From positions 3,888,485 to 3,952,484 of the forward strand of contig JACDOX010000027.1 of NCBI GenBank assembly GCA_014549065.1: a DNA stretch of 64,000 nt. The letters run 5' to 3'. Every line of letters starts with the position of its first letter. Positions within the stretch are counted from its first letter, which is position 1. Below are positions 38,101-50,129 of the stretch, one piece after another. Source of the DNA: Cardinalis cardinalis. Taxonomy: Eukaryota > Chordata > Aves > Passeriformes > Cardinalidae. The notes under the pieces were generated by a model. It saw only the letters and a list, made by a program, of their open reading frames with translations, searched no databases and was not told the DNA's origin. The position numbers were made by a program, and so were the translations under genes.

Positions 38101-41100
38101 TGGTACCAAGCAGCTGATAAACCGCATAGCAGCTGTCAGCCAAGGGAGATAGGAGAAGGTGCCTTGCTGCTGAATCAGTAGCTGTGGTGAAATAAATTTC
38201 CTTGGATGAACTTGGCTTGTATAATCTAATTGAAACACCAACACACACCTCCATCCCAAAGTTACTCACCTCAAGATATGACCACCCCTCACTGGGCAGG
38301 CACCCCACATTTTATTGACTATTTCTCTAAGAGCAAAGAGAGAGAATTTTATACCAAGAAGCAACAAAGGTATGTGTGACTAGGGTCACTCAAGCTCCAC
38401 CTAAAGGTAAGTTAAGAATAGGGAGAAGTTAGGGAAGTCTTCATTGTAGCATCTGCAATCAGTTGAATAGGCTGAACCTATTTTGTCTCCCATAGGGGTG
38501 ACTCTCAGGTAAGGGCCCTATTCTATGTGTGCTGAATGGTTATCTTGAGCTATTTTTGTTGGTTATTAGAGCTTGTCTCTGTATTGCTTTGAATGTGTTT
38601 TTGTCAGTTCCTATCAATGGCAATCTTTGACCCTTAACTTGTCACAGTTTCAGTGTGTGAGTTAATTAGCAGTGTTACTCTGTGAACNGTTGGGGTGAGC
38701 CCTTCACGGTGCTGCCAGTCGCTGGCAGCGGATAAAGTACTCAGCTAAAACTGTGGAGACATGGGAGAGGGTTTCCCTTATGCTGTTGGCATGTGTCCCA
38801 ACCCTCCTTTCATGTGACACCTCGCTGACCTGGGTTAGTTAGCTCAGGCACTGTGGATGGTGTTAAGAGCACTGCAGAGGACAAGCTGCTCTCTCTGGTC
38901 GTGTGTCCACATTGCTGCAGCCTGCTGCTAAAAGTTGTAGTTAATGGTACTCACTTTTATCTATCCTTCAAAGAGTTTTGGGAGTGAGGGAGAGGAAGGC
39001 TGCAGGAAGGGTCTGTAGGTGCAGCTAGAAAAACTTCTGGAGACTGCCTGGGAGGAAAGGCTTGGTGGATTTTGCAGCTGGCTCCCCTGAGCTCTTGGTT
39101 CATTGCCTTAGAAGTAAACTTAGATAGAAAANGGATTTTGCAGTTCAATGGTTGCTTTGGAGAAGGTGAACATGACTTTTCACTCTCATTTTAGTTCCCA
39201 AAGAACACAGAAGAGAGAAAGAAGAGCCTAAGGATTACCACAGGAAGAAATGACAAATGACTCCCCTGTAACCAGGGCAAGTACAAAGCTGAAGGAAAGA
39301 AAACTCAAAACAACTCACATAAATTATCCCTATACACTTGTCCCTCAGCAACATCCTACCATTTTAACAGATTTTTTTTTAGCTTTCCATACCCATGAAA
39401 TTTAGGATCAAAGCAGACCTTTTTTAAATAAGCTTATCTGAAGGTAGATTTGGTGCACAAGCAGTGGATTGGGATTCTGGGAGCATGTGGGAAACTTAAT
39501 AGGAAAGCTCTGTGCTAGAGAAATGAAAGACAATGAGCAGAACTAAGAGTACTGTAGATGCTCTAAGGTACAGTAAGGCAGGTATACATAAGTCTTCTTT
39601 CTTTCCTTATTCGTAAGAAGTATTTCCTCTCTCCCTGGTAGAAAGGTATTTGCTGACATTTAAGTAAAATATTCTTGTAGGCTGCTTTCATTAGTGAAGC
39701 TGTAAGCAAACAAGGTGGTGGGTACCTTTAGCACGCTGCTGGTGCATTTCCTTGAGGCACAGAGTGCTTGGCTAAAGCTACAGTGTAGTCCAAGACCTCC
39801 CAGCATTCCCCTCCCTTTGAAATGTGCATTCATTGCAAATCTTGCCATTATTGAATCACTGCATTATATAAGACAAAAAGTTCCTTAATCTGTACCCCTG
39901 AATGGGAAAAGGGCTAGATTACTTGGGTTATCTTTGCTATGTCTGATCCTGAAAAAAGATTGCCAGAAAAATGTATGCTCATCATTGTTTTTTAAGGGGT
40001 TTATAATATCTGTTTCACTTAACTATTTGGGATTTAGTAAAGAGAAGTTAGCTGAAGACTCCACTCTGTAGCACTCCACTCTGCACCAGACAGCTGGCAC
40101 AGGATATAGGTAAGTGACACCATAAGAATGATGTTACTTCCCATTTGTTAAACTCAACCCACATTTTGGGGGGGTCTTCAAGAAAGACAGAACCTGATTA
40201 ATTCAGATTGCCATGCTTGCCAGCAATTTAGACTATTTGTGTCCATTTGCATTTTAAAAATACAGAGATTGCAAGATGGTAGCCAAACAGCTTCCAAATT
40301 CAAGTTGAAAAATTTTACGGAGGGTCAATGCTATATGTTGCACCAGCTTAAGAGACTGGGAAAGAACAGTCTCTCAGGTGTACGGGCTTTTATTCAAGCA
40401 AGCTGCAAAACTTGTACCCAAAAGCCTTTCTGGGTTTCACAACTGGTATTCATGGGTCTGAGATATTATCACTCCTTACCAACCAGGGAACAAAAGAACA
40501 GGCAGCTTTTCTGGAAGGCACACAGGTGTACAAGTACTTGTGGTCTTCTCCTTCAGGAACAAAGCTGATACTTTGGCCAATGAACCAGTAAAACATAAAT
40601 AGTCCCATTAAAAAACTTTCTCATCAAGGTGGAAAGGTTAATATAAGTGCCAGGGAGAGGTCTTGAGAGCACCAGAAATACTCTTGAGGAGATAATGCTC
40701 ATCTTTGCCTGCACCTTGCCCTTAAAAGCTTTCAGCTTTGATGGATAATCAACATCCCACAAGATGGGGGACAAAGACACACAGTGCTTTGTGGCAGCTG
40801 CAGGACAAACCAAGTTAATTTTTTCTCACTCGAGCTGGAAGAGGATGACTTCTTCTTGTAAGAACAAAAAGCCCACAGAGGGAATGGCAGCAGAAGTTAA
40901 TGGGAAATGGGGAAGTTAAGGAAACGCTGAAATTCAGGAAAGTCACGGAAAGTTCAGTGTAGAGCTCTTCTTACGAAAAAATAGTACAAACAACTGGATA
41001 CTTGGAAAGTTACAGACAAAACAAGCACTGTTTTTCAACAAAACTAGCTTGTTTTGCAACTTGATAATTTTTACGAGCAAGTAGTCAAGAGTGCTCAAAG

Positions 41101-41387
41101 CAATGGGAACCTGTGGCCAGCTGTTACTATTTCCCTTTGAAACTCAGCAGGTTTCAGCTCTGGGACGACAAATTCAGTACAGCTGTGTTATATTTCCTAT
41201 CCCTAATCACTCACAAATCTCTGGAAATATTTTTATAATGGACTGCTGAAGGCTGCATTAAGAGCATTTGGTAATGAACCCTGGCAGCACCGGGACAGAA
41301 ATTTAGCCCAACACTCGTTAACACAGGAGGATCAGCCAACAGCCCTGGTCCCGTCCAAAACAAAACACCCTCACATTTTGGGGGGGT
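38101..41387. other. Non-coding DNA, no gene seen
   Basis: I found no supported gene. A short perfect hairpin lies at 38711-38729. An identical 16-base string, 'CACATTTTGGGGGGGT', occurs at 40160-40175 and 41372-41387. The 109-codon frame at 40239-40568 has no recognised domain. Part of this interval could be further decayed ERV sequence. Confidence 0.4.
38711..38729. repeat. Perfect 8-bp inverted repeat, 3-base loop
   Basis: GCTGCCAG-TCG-CTGGCAGC is an exact hairpin with a CpG in the loop region, in a locally GC-richer stretch. It could be a palindromic protein-binding site or chance. Confidence 0.8.
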
Positions 41388-41962
41388 GATAAGGTCACTG
41401 TACCACACATAGGGAAGTAGATAGGGAAATTGATGTGGATTTCTCCTCACATGGAAAAAGGCAAACCCATTTGTGGGATTGTGTTTGCTCAAAGGGGGTT
41501 ACTTGGTGGGTAATGTGGAGGGCTGGGAAGACCCAGTATATGCCTCAAGGGGATTTAACCATAGGGGAAATATAATTTGTGGTGTTAAGTTGCAGGAGAA
41601 TGACAGTGACCTGGGCTGGGCTGGGCTGGTGTTGATGTCCAATGAGCAAGTGTGCTGCTTCTCCTGTCCTGAGCACCCATTCTGATGGAATGTGGCCCAA
41701 GGCATGCATGGACACATCTGGAGCAGTGGAGAAGCTCATGAAGTGGGAAAATAATATCTATCTGTGGAAGGATTAGGGATAGTAGTTAATGAAAATGCAT
41801 TAATATGTATGTTGGGTATAAAGATAGTTCAAAAATGTAGTTTTAATTGTACGTGTGGGTAAGAAGGGATTTCAGTAATGNGAAAATAAATACAATGGAA
41901 TAGGTAGAAAAGACAAAAAATTATATGGGGTCTGAGCATGACACAAATGATAAAAAGTGAAG
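41388..41962 (+). pseudogene. ERV internal remnant upstream of the LTR
   Basis: This segment abuts an ERVL-type LTR on its 5' side in the same orientation, which is where the 3' part of an ERV internal region would lie. The plus strand keeps short open stretches (for example 41473-41685) broken by stops and shifts. The composition and wording recall the pol-end/3' internal part of avian ERV elements, but no catalytic motif is visible. The assignment rests mainly on position and general resemblance. The upstream border is not defined. Confidence 0.45.
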
Positions 41963-42541
41963 TGTGTATTGAGTCTGGCTGAGATGGAGTTAATTTTCCC
42001 TCACAGTGCTGTGTTTTGCTTTGGTAGCTGGAAAGGTGGTGATAACACAGCAGTGCTGTGGCTGCTGCTGAGCAGGGCTGGCACAGCATCACTGCTGTGT
42101 CCCCAACATTCCCTCAGCGTTAGGGTGGGGGTGGGCATGATCCTGGGAGGGGACACATCTAGGCCAACTGACTCAAATTAACCAGGGAATATTCCATACC
42201 ATATGATGACAGATTAGATATAAAACCTAAGAAAAGGAGGAGGAAGTGGGTGGCGACATTTTTAATTGACGATGTTTGTATTCGAGAACAACCTTCCCAT
42301 GTCCTGAAGCCCTGTTTCATGGGAAGTGGCCTGATCTTGCTTGCTGATGGGAAGCTGAGAATAAAATTATTGGTGTTTTCTTTGCTGGTGCATGTGCAGG
42401 CTTCTACTTTTGCTTAATAAACTGCCTTATTTCAACCAACGAGTTGTTCTCCATCTGTATTTTTTTCTCCCCCATCTAGCTGGGAAGGGGGAGTGATAGA
42501 GATGTTTTGTGGACATGTCCAGCCAAGGTCAACCCACCACA
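41963..42541 (+). mobile_element. Avian ERVL-type LTR
   Basis: A near-complete LTR of a very common bird ERV type. It opens TGTGTATTGAGTCTGGCTGA with 'GATGGAGTTAATTTTCCCTC', then 'GTGATAACACAGCAGTGCTG' and 'TGCTGAGCAGGGCTGGCACA'. Next are 'ATTCCATACCATATGATGAC', a TATA box (TATAAAA, 42219-42225), a poly(A) signal AATAAA at 42416-42421 and a 3' end rich in 'CTCCCCCATC' and 'GGGGGAGTGA', closing 'CAACCCACCACA' at 42541. No target-site duplication is visible, and no partner LTR was found downstream. Confidence 0.85.
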
Positions 42542-44175
42542 CTGACTGATGAAAATGTAAACAAAATTATAAGGCCATGAAAAAAAAAGAAGCATGAACT
42601 TTGAATTTGTTCCTTCACAATTTTCTTATCTTTGGAGAAAGCAGCAACATTTAAGGAATATTAAGGAAGAGAAAGACATGGATAATGAACTCCTGCAGTA
42701 TATTAACCTCTCCTGACTCCCCAGCAGGTACAAGGATTTAAATACAGATCTAGCCATTGTGATCACTGAAGCTGTGAGTGGGAAAAGGGACAGCTATGAA
42801 CTGACAGAAATGTTGTTCTTATCCTTGAAGTAATGGCTTCAGTAGCCAGGAAGTTTTTGCATGCTGGTCTCTTGCAGTGGTGGTGTTCATGCCAAGCTGC
42901 AGGGGTACTGCTGCAGCTGCAGAGCACCAGCCTCCTGGCCTTGAAGGGCTGCTTTCCTAAACATCCACTCTGCTCCCTGGGCTTGCACATGCCCTGCTCA
43001 ATTCTGCTAACAATGCTGAAACACCTTTTGCTTCATGCCACACCTGGACCACTTTGCTGCTTCTGGACTGTCTGCAAGCACACAGCCTGGCACCCTAATA
43101 GCACCTGGCTTCACTCCCTGCTGCTGCTTATCCATGTCCAGAGATACCTGCACCTCATCCCCCTGAGGCCTGTCACCATGAGGTTCCGAAAGTTAAAGTT
43201 TCCTAGCTGTTCCCAGTGCTCACCCTCATCACTGTCACTGTCAGCATTGGGCNTGTGTGGTTCCTATTCACGTGATGTACTTCCGATCTGGAGACTGAGC
43301 AAAATAAAGAACAGGCCCCCACTCCCTGGCAGAGGAAGGGCAGATAGGTAAAGAAAGGAAGGAGCTGAGGGAAGTGAGATAAGGCCTGTGCAGCTAGAGC
43401 AAAATACACAGTCCTGCGAGTGGCAGAACAAATTAAAACTGAGCTCATTGAGGATTTACATTTTGAGGGAAGTATTCCTATGTGGATGCTCTGGTTTCTA
43501 ATCAGAGCTGAATTAACCCACCAGCCCTTCTCTTTCTGAAATATCTAAAATACTTCACTTAGGTCCTTATTTTCTATGTGATATGGGGAGAATTAATATT
43601 CTCAGGAGCTTCACTCCTCTTGCCCATGTGGCTGAAATCAGTCAATTCCTTCAAAACTTTATCAGAAAAAGGCGGAAATATGTTTACAACACCATCATGT
43701 TCCATTTTCCATGGAAATTGGGCTAAAAATTAGTAGATCTTTACTGTGTTTGGATATTTTTCTGAAAGATATNTGGTCCATAATATTTCAGAGGTGTCCT
43801 CTTGCCCAAAGACAAAGTTGTGGAAAGGAACATGCAAGTTTTTCAAGGCTTTATACAGCAGCTTTGGAGGTTGTGGAGTGGGGAGGGTCCTACAGAGTCA
43901 ATGCTCGTGGGGGGACCACACCGCCTCTCCAAGCTCCTTTTNCACCTCACTGATCTGTGCCACTACTCACTCCTACTCTCTTTGNATTGCCCATGGAGAA
44001 TACACTCTTATCCTGCAGTTATGAAACATGAACACTGACCTTCCTCCCACATAACTGTGGTTAATAAAACTCATCTGGTATTTACTTGTGTATTTATGCT
44101 CCCACGTGACTCATAAATGGCCCATCTCACTGGGACAGTGATGCATAAATGGAAGAACTAGCATATGCTTACTTC
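42542..44175. other. Non-coding DNA with one long open frame
   Basis: The interval holds a 172-codon plus-strand frame at 42833-43351, the longest frame largely free of ambiguity in the window. Its product is rich in Leu, His, Cys and Ser, has no recognised domain and contains one ambiguous residue. No TATA box, Kozak context or splice pattern singles it out. I treat it as chance unless expression or conservation shows otherwise. Confidence 0.4.
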
Positions 44176-44790
44176 ACAGAAACACAGAATTGGTTAGGTT
44201 GAAAAAGACCTCTGAGATCATCAAGTCCAACCTGGGANCAAACACCANCATGTCANCCAGACCACGGNACTGAGNGCCACCTCCAGTCTTTCCTTAAATA
44301 CCTCCTGGGATGTTGTCTCCACCACCTCCCTGGGAAGCCCATTCCAGTGTTTAATCATTCTTTCTGAGAAGAAATTCCTCCTAATGTCCAACCTTAACTT
44401 CCCCTGGCACAGATTGAGGCTTTGTCCTCTTGTTCTGTCACTAGCTGCCTAGAAGAAGAGACCAACCCTGACCTAGCTACAGGCTCCTTTCAGGGAGTNG
44501 CAGAGAGCAATAAGGACCCCCCAGAGCCTTCTCCTTGACAGGCTGAACGCCCTCATTTCCCTCAGCTGCTCCCCACAGGACTTGTGCTCCAAACCCTTCT
44601 CCAGCTCTGTTGCCCTTCTCTGGACATGCTCCAGCACCTCAGTGTCTGTGAAATGAGGGGCCCANAACTGCACACAGCACTNAAGATGCGGCCTCACCAG
44701 TGCCATGTACAGGGGACAATCACTGCTGTCCACAATTTTTCTGATACTTTTTGAACATTGGTAGCAGAGCACTGGTAGCAATTCTTTCCG
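44176..44790 (-). mobile_element. CR1 LINE, 3' part, minus strand
   Basis: A 5'-truncated CR1 in reverse orientation. The minus-strand frame at 44781-44473 keeps the C-terminal CR1 ORF2 signature: 'ALVRPHL', then 'CVQ.WAPHFTDTEVLEHV', 'QRRATELEKGLEHKS' and 'FSLSRRRLWGVLIALC'. The 3' untranslated part follows toward lower coordinates, through 'CTGGGATGTTGTCTCCACC' and 'GGGAAGCCCATTCCAGTG', and ends in 'AGACCTCTGAGATCATCAAG' and 'TCCAACC', with end repeats 'CACAGAAACACAGAATTGG'. Five ambiguous bases cluster at about 44238-44275. The frame is otherwise only lightly broken, so this is one of the younger CR1 copies here. Confidence 0.92.
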
Positions 44791-47357
44791 TGTGGAACAC
44801 TTCTTATAGTAAAAAGCCCCACAGCAAGCTGGAGCATACTTAGCTTCATCAGCCGTGGGAACCCCAATTACGATTGGAGCATTTTGAGAAATTATTTCTT
44901 TTAAAGATTGGCTGAAAACTTATTCCAAGAATAAAGACTCCAAAGATTTTATTCCAGGAATAAACTTCTCAGTCATAACCAGTAACAGGAAGCTGACTCC
45001 TCTTAGAAACTATCATTACACTATTGGTCAGAGAAACCTGGGAAGGCTCTTGTGTCCGCCCTAAAGTCCTCTCTGGTGTTAAACAACAGTATTTTGGTTC
45101 CTGAGAAGTCACATCTTTTGGTACTTCTCCTTTTTCTTTGAAGTCACAAATTAGAGTTTCCAAAAAACTCCAGGGAATATTTGGAGCAAAGAAATCTGCT
45201 TTATTATGTTTGAGGAGGGATGCCATTCCCTACTAGTAATGTGAATCACACTGTGTGTGCAGTGGTATGCATAGCCTGGACTGTGATCTTGCTGATCTGT
45301 GCCAACCTCAGAGAGTTACTGGCAAGAGACAAAATTATTGGGAGAGGGAGAAAACGTGGGCAGTGAGTGGTGGGAAAAGGGAGTGAGAAAGGATTTTGAA
45401 AGTGTTTCCCTCCATTCTTCATGTGGGAAATATGCCATTTCCACATCCCATTTGATTTTGCCAGGAATACATAAACTGTGTTTGATAGCAACAAGTACCC
45501 AGTAGTTGTGTTTTTGTTTCAGCACAGCAATAATAGGCATTTCTAAATATTTCACTGCATAGAGCTGGCATTGCAGAAAATGGTTACTAACATCAGTCAA
45601 GTGTGTTTACATTCATTCTCATGTCACAAGAAATCACAGTGAATATGTCTGCACTACAGGCAACTGCTCTGGAGCATGGAGGTACTTCAGCTCAAGTCAA
45701 GTCCAGTTGAGACAGCAGTCCAGCATGACTGCAAAGAGCTCAGTGCAAACAAGAAGTCATTAATAACACACCTTCTCACTCTGAAAGGTGAATTGAGTNC
45801 AAAGTAGTGGAATAAAATCACTGTGGTGTCTCCAAAAGGCATTGCAGTGGAATCAATATGGATTCTTGGCAGATAGAAACCACAGGGCTTGAAACATTGG
45901 CCACTCCCAAGGTGGATTCAGGGGTATTTTAGGGTTGGCTTTGGCTCATTTAATGTTAAATCATTAACAGTGCAGTGCTTAGACTCAGGTAATTGTCTGT
46001 GGCATGATTCACTGGCTACGTATAATCATAAATGCTATTTTAAAAATGCTAAGGTATCCTCTTGCAGCCACGTTTAGGAAGTGTNCATCATCTGTGCAGA
46101 TACAGCGCATCCCTCCAGTCAGCAAAGACAGAAAGACACCTCTGATGTGGGAGCAATCCCTTGGTCTGGGTATCTGAGGCATGAGTCAGGGATGTGAACA
46201 CAGACATCCAGTGTTACTTGTGATACACCAGAGTAAACCTGCATTCTCACATACTCAGGCGCTCCAGGAAATCTCCAGTTTCCTAGAGTGATGAATTATG
46301 TCCATTCATGAGAGGAATGGGACAAGTTTCTGCCCCCAGGTGCCTATCCTCTCACCAGCTGGAAAGGGGGACTACACTAATGGTTTAGATGGGGTTTGGC
46401 AGTCTGAGGTTGGGTGAGATGAAGCCCCATGCATACGGTNACACAGAATTCGAGGGCAGAGTAGNGTCAGTGCCAGAAACTGCGCACATTGGGTGTGCCA
46501 CCATGGCAAACCACTTCCTCAGCTCCATGGCTGCCTTTAGCCTTTGAGCCCTTCATTAAGAACAAGATACTGGCCAAAGAAGGCTCCTCACCCAGTGAGT
46601 TCAATACAAGGAATTCACTCTTGCCTTCAGTTACACACCCAAACATGGGGACAGCTCACCAAGATCAAAGTGTAGAGAAAGGGAGAACTGGCTTGGAAAA
46701 GGTCCAGACACTTCACTAATGAGACTATTCCTGCATTAGCTGCATTAAGTCCTGTCAGGATTCAGTTGTCAGGAGCAGAATTGGAGCTGAGGGATTGTGT
46801 GGGACACAGAGGCTGCCAGCAAGTGAAATCACAGTTGGACCCATCTGGGCTCTGAAACATTTCCCCATCAAACCATGCCACCAGCTGACCTATGGGGGAC
46901 AGCTTCACACCCAAATAGGAAATAGTAATGAGTCCTAGAGTTCCTCTGCTACAGTTCTCAGGAGTATATGCACAATAATTACTCACTTTTTATAATCATT
47001 CTGTTAATTTTATTGCTAGCATAATAACACCTACCAGTTTGCCTGATATCTGCAATATGTTCCTTCTTCCTGATATATGGTTATTAGCNCAGACCTGAGT
47101 GAAGTTTAAGGGTGAGATCCCAGCACTGTGCAACACAAAACCCCTTTTTTGTTGCCACGTCCGTGCATTTTGGAGAGATTTGATGGTGGAGGGACCAGTG
47201 AAGAAAAAGCCGGTGACTTAGATTTCCCATGTTACCAGCAGAGTCAAGAGAAAAGGAAATACAGGGAAGGCAAGGAAGCTTGGCAATAACAAAATGCATA
47301 TTTCCCTATGAACCCAGATTGGACTGACTTGGCATGTTGGACATCAGTAAAACACTG

Positions 47358-47390
47358 ATGGTAGTGGTAATGGTAGTGCTAATGGTAGTT
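47358..47390 (+). repeat. Degenerate 12-bp tandem array
   Basis: ATGGTAGTGGTA, ATGGTAGTGCTA and ATGGTAGTTTTG follow each other without spacer, giving a small three-unit minisatellite. Confidence 0.75.
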
Positions 47391-48815
47391 TTGTTCAAGG
47401 GAAGCAGGAAGCTCCCATCCTGAGTGTTTCATGTCATCTCCACTCTGGAGGCCATCTGCNCATACAGCACTCCAGCGCTCTAAGGTAAAGGTTTATCACA
47501 GCAAATACATTTTGATCAGTGTCAAGTAGATGCAATAGCTGCATTAGTTCCTAGCCTAAACATCTTTTTTGGATTTCAGTGTGCCACTCACCACCATAAC
47601 ATTCCTCATTCAGAAGTAGGGAAGACTCCTGCCTTTGTCTCTCCACGCCTAGAGCACATTAAAGTTCCTTTGGGATAAAGATCCTGCTGAAAGCCACTAT
47701 GTTTTCATTATTTCATTACATATTCATCATGCCTAGTTATCCACAGTGCTTTGATGTGTGTCAGGAGGCTGCATGGTATGTCCCTGTGATGGTACCTGTC
47801 AGAAACATCCAGTTCACAGCTGTCATATGGTATATGCCATCTGCTTAGACAGCTGGGCACTGAGCTGAACAAGAGCAAAGAAAAGGACAAGAAGAAGTCA
47901 GCAGGATTTGGAGGAGAGACTGAGCTAAAAAGAATTTTCCCTTCTATACATATGCATAATACAGGAATACAAAAATATAATTTTAGTCTCTCCACCAAAA
48001 CTGCAGGTTATCCTTTCCTGTTTTAAAATATTTAATATGTGCTTGTATCAACATTTCTTCAGAACCTTGATGTTTACTGCAAGCAGTTCATTTACTCTTT
48101 ATAAGCAGATCCAATCAAGGGCCTACTTCAATTTGCCTTTCAGTGACAGGACTAAAGCAGTGGCACAAACAAACACCTTAGAGAAAAGGTATTGGCTGAA
48201 AGCAAGTAAATTCTGTGAAGAGTTAAGCATAAAACACAGATTTCTTATGGCTTGGGTTACAGAATGGCCTTTGGAAGGGACTCAGCAAGTGTCAGATGTA
48301 TCACAAAAAGAAAGGTCAGAGCACTCAGGCTGCCTTCCATGACAGCCAGCAATAGCAGACTCCTTTGGGATCGGCAGCAAGGCAGCAAGAGGCAGTGCAG
48401 GATCCACACAGAGCGTTGCATGTTGCTCATCCAAAGTGCTTCTCCCTCATTGTACAAACAATGAGTGAGAAGGGGAGGGAACTTGAGGAGGTTTTAAAAT
48501 GAAGATTTTTTTAGGAGCAGGATTGGGCTGGAATTTTTTTAGAAGTAGTATTGTTTTCTCCCTTCTGCCAGAAATCAATGAAAATGAAGTCAACACAAAG
48601 AAAAAGTGTCCTGACAAAAATTTGAGACATTATGACATTTATTATCATTTTAAAATTGACTTAATTATTATTGCTAATATCATTAGTGCAATTTGTTGAA
48701 CTTCTGACAAAAATAAGTCTTAGTAATTTTTTTTTAATGCCAGAAATATATGACATTAGAACTACATAAAATCTTTCTGAACAATGAGGCTTTTGCCAAA
48801 TCAGAATTTTTCTGG

Positions 48816-48830
48816 AAAAAAAAAAAAAAA
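48816..48830. repeat. A15 homopolymer
   Basis: Fifteen A followed by 'GAGAGA', with no retrotransposon body recognised upstream. Confidence 0.8.
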
Positions 48831-49225
48831 GAGAGAATTTTCTAGCTAGCTTTACAAGGAGCTTTAAAGGAAATAGCAACTCTGTGTAGAAAAGAGGCCT
48901 CCAGTTTAACCAGATCATAAACAACATCTGTCACAGACAACTGTCAAAATGTAATTCACCTGAGGGGAAAAGTGTCCAGATGCAGAGGTATGTTTGACTG
49001 TATAATGACATCTGTGCAAACCAGGATTACAAACTTAGATCTGTATCAGTTAATGGGTAAGACAAAAATGAAGCTGAACTATATGATAAGGAACAATTTA
49101 AGATTACAGGTTTAATTAAACAGGAGATAAATGGCTTTCCTCCTGAACAGTTGATTAAAAAATGGGATCTNATCAGAACAAAAAAGGAATGTAAACACAT
49201 CAACATAAAGGATTTAGGAAAAATG

Positions 49226-49797
49226 TGCACTTGCAGCCCAAAATCCNGCGGTGTCCTGGCTGCATAAAATGCGGTGTGGCCAGCAGGATGAGGGAGGGGA
49301 CTCTGCCCTTCTGCTCTGCTCTGTGAGACCCCACCTGGAGAGCTGTGTCCAGCTCTGGGGTCCCAGCACGGGAAGGACAGGGACTGTTGGAGTGAGTCCA
49401 GAGGAGAGTCACAAATATGGTCGGGGGGCTGGNGCACCTCATCTACAAAGACAGGCTGAGACAGCTGCTGGTGTTCAGCCTGGAGAAGAGGAGGCTGCTG
49501 GGAGAACTTAGAGCACCTCCAAGTACCCAAAATGGGACTAAGGGGAGCTCTAAATTGAAAGAGGCTGGATTTATGTAAGATACTAGTAAAGAAATTCTTC
49601 ACTCTGATAGTGNTGAGGCGCTCAAACAGGTTGNCCAGAGAAGTTGTGGATGCTCCACCCNTGGAAGCATTCAAGGCCAGGTCAGATGAGGCTTTGAGAA
49701 ACCTGGCCTAGTAGAGAGTGGGGGATTCAAACTAGATGATTAAGGTCCTTTCCAACCAAAACCATTCCATAATCCTGTGATCCTGTGACTCTATGAA
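49226..49797 (+). mobile_element. CR1 LINE 3' part, plus strand
   Basis: A 5'-truncated CR1. It begins in 'CTTGCAGCCCAAAATCC' and 'GTGTGGCCAGCAGGATGAGG', continues through the ORF2 C-terminus ('SVRPHLESCVQLWGPS' and the 'GEEEAAGRT' end in the plus frame) and then the 3' untranslated region ('GTTGNCCAGAGAAGTTGTGG', 'AGATGATTAAGGTCCTTTCC'). It ends with the degenerate repeats 'ATAATCCTGTGATCCTGTGA' and 'CTCTATGA'. Between 'AAGTACCCAAAATGGGACTA' and 'GGGGAGCTCTAAATTGAAAG' roughly 90 bases of the usual element are missing, so the copy has an internal deletion. Confidence 0.92.
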
Positions 49798-50129
49798 GCA
49801 TTAAGTGACTCAAGAAAAAGGCATTACTGGTGCATTGTAGGAGGATCAGTATGGATGTACTCTGATAGAGCTCAATGGCACTGTGATATTTGCCTGAAGC
49901 TTTGTGGACTAGCTCATACAAATGAAAACCATAAGCACTACATGAAATTTTTGCTAGAGGCTAAGATAAATAACTACATTTTTTATAGCTGTAGGTTAAA
50001 AATCATAGCAATAAAAATCTTCTGCTAGATCAGTCTATGGAAAAAAGCAAACATTAAACCTGGGAGGATCCACGCAGAGAGTGCAAACTTGAGACAGAAG
50101 AAAACTAGGCTTATTTATATAGCTTATTT
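49798..50129. other. Spacer between two CR1 elements
   Basis: AT-rich sequence between the younger CR1 3' end and the older CR1-like element. No gene is seen. Its distal part may already belong to the older element. Confidence 0.4.

Larger units (their letters stand above)
44791..49225. other. Non-coding DNA, no gene seen
   Basis: I found no gene or long repeat. It includes a short degenerate 12-bp tandem array at 47358-47390 and an A15 tract at 48816-48830. Open frames overlap on both strands and match no family I recognise. Confidence 0.5.

Noticed and set aside
37489..42541. A single provirus from the LTR at 37.5 kb to the LTR at 41.96 kb
   Set aside because: The two LTR-like blocks are not similar in sequence, whereas the two LTRs of one provirus should match.
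49027..49674. 215-codon minus-strand open frame
   Set aside because: It is the antisense of the plus-strand CR1, has several ambiguous residues and resembles no protein family I know.
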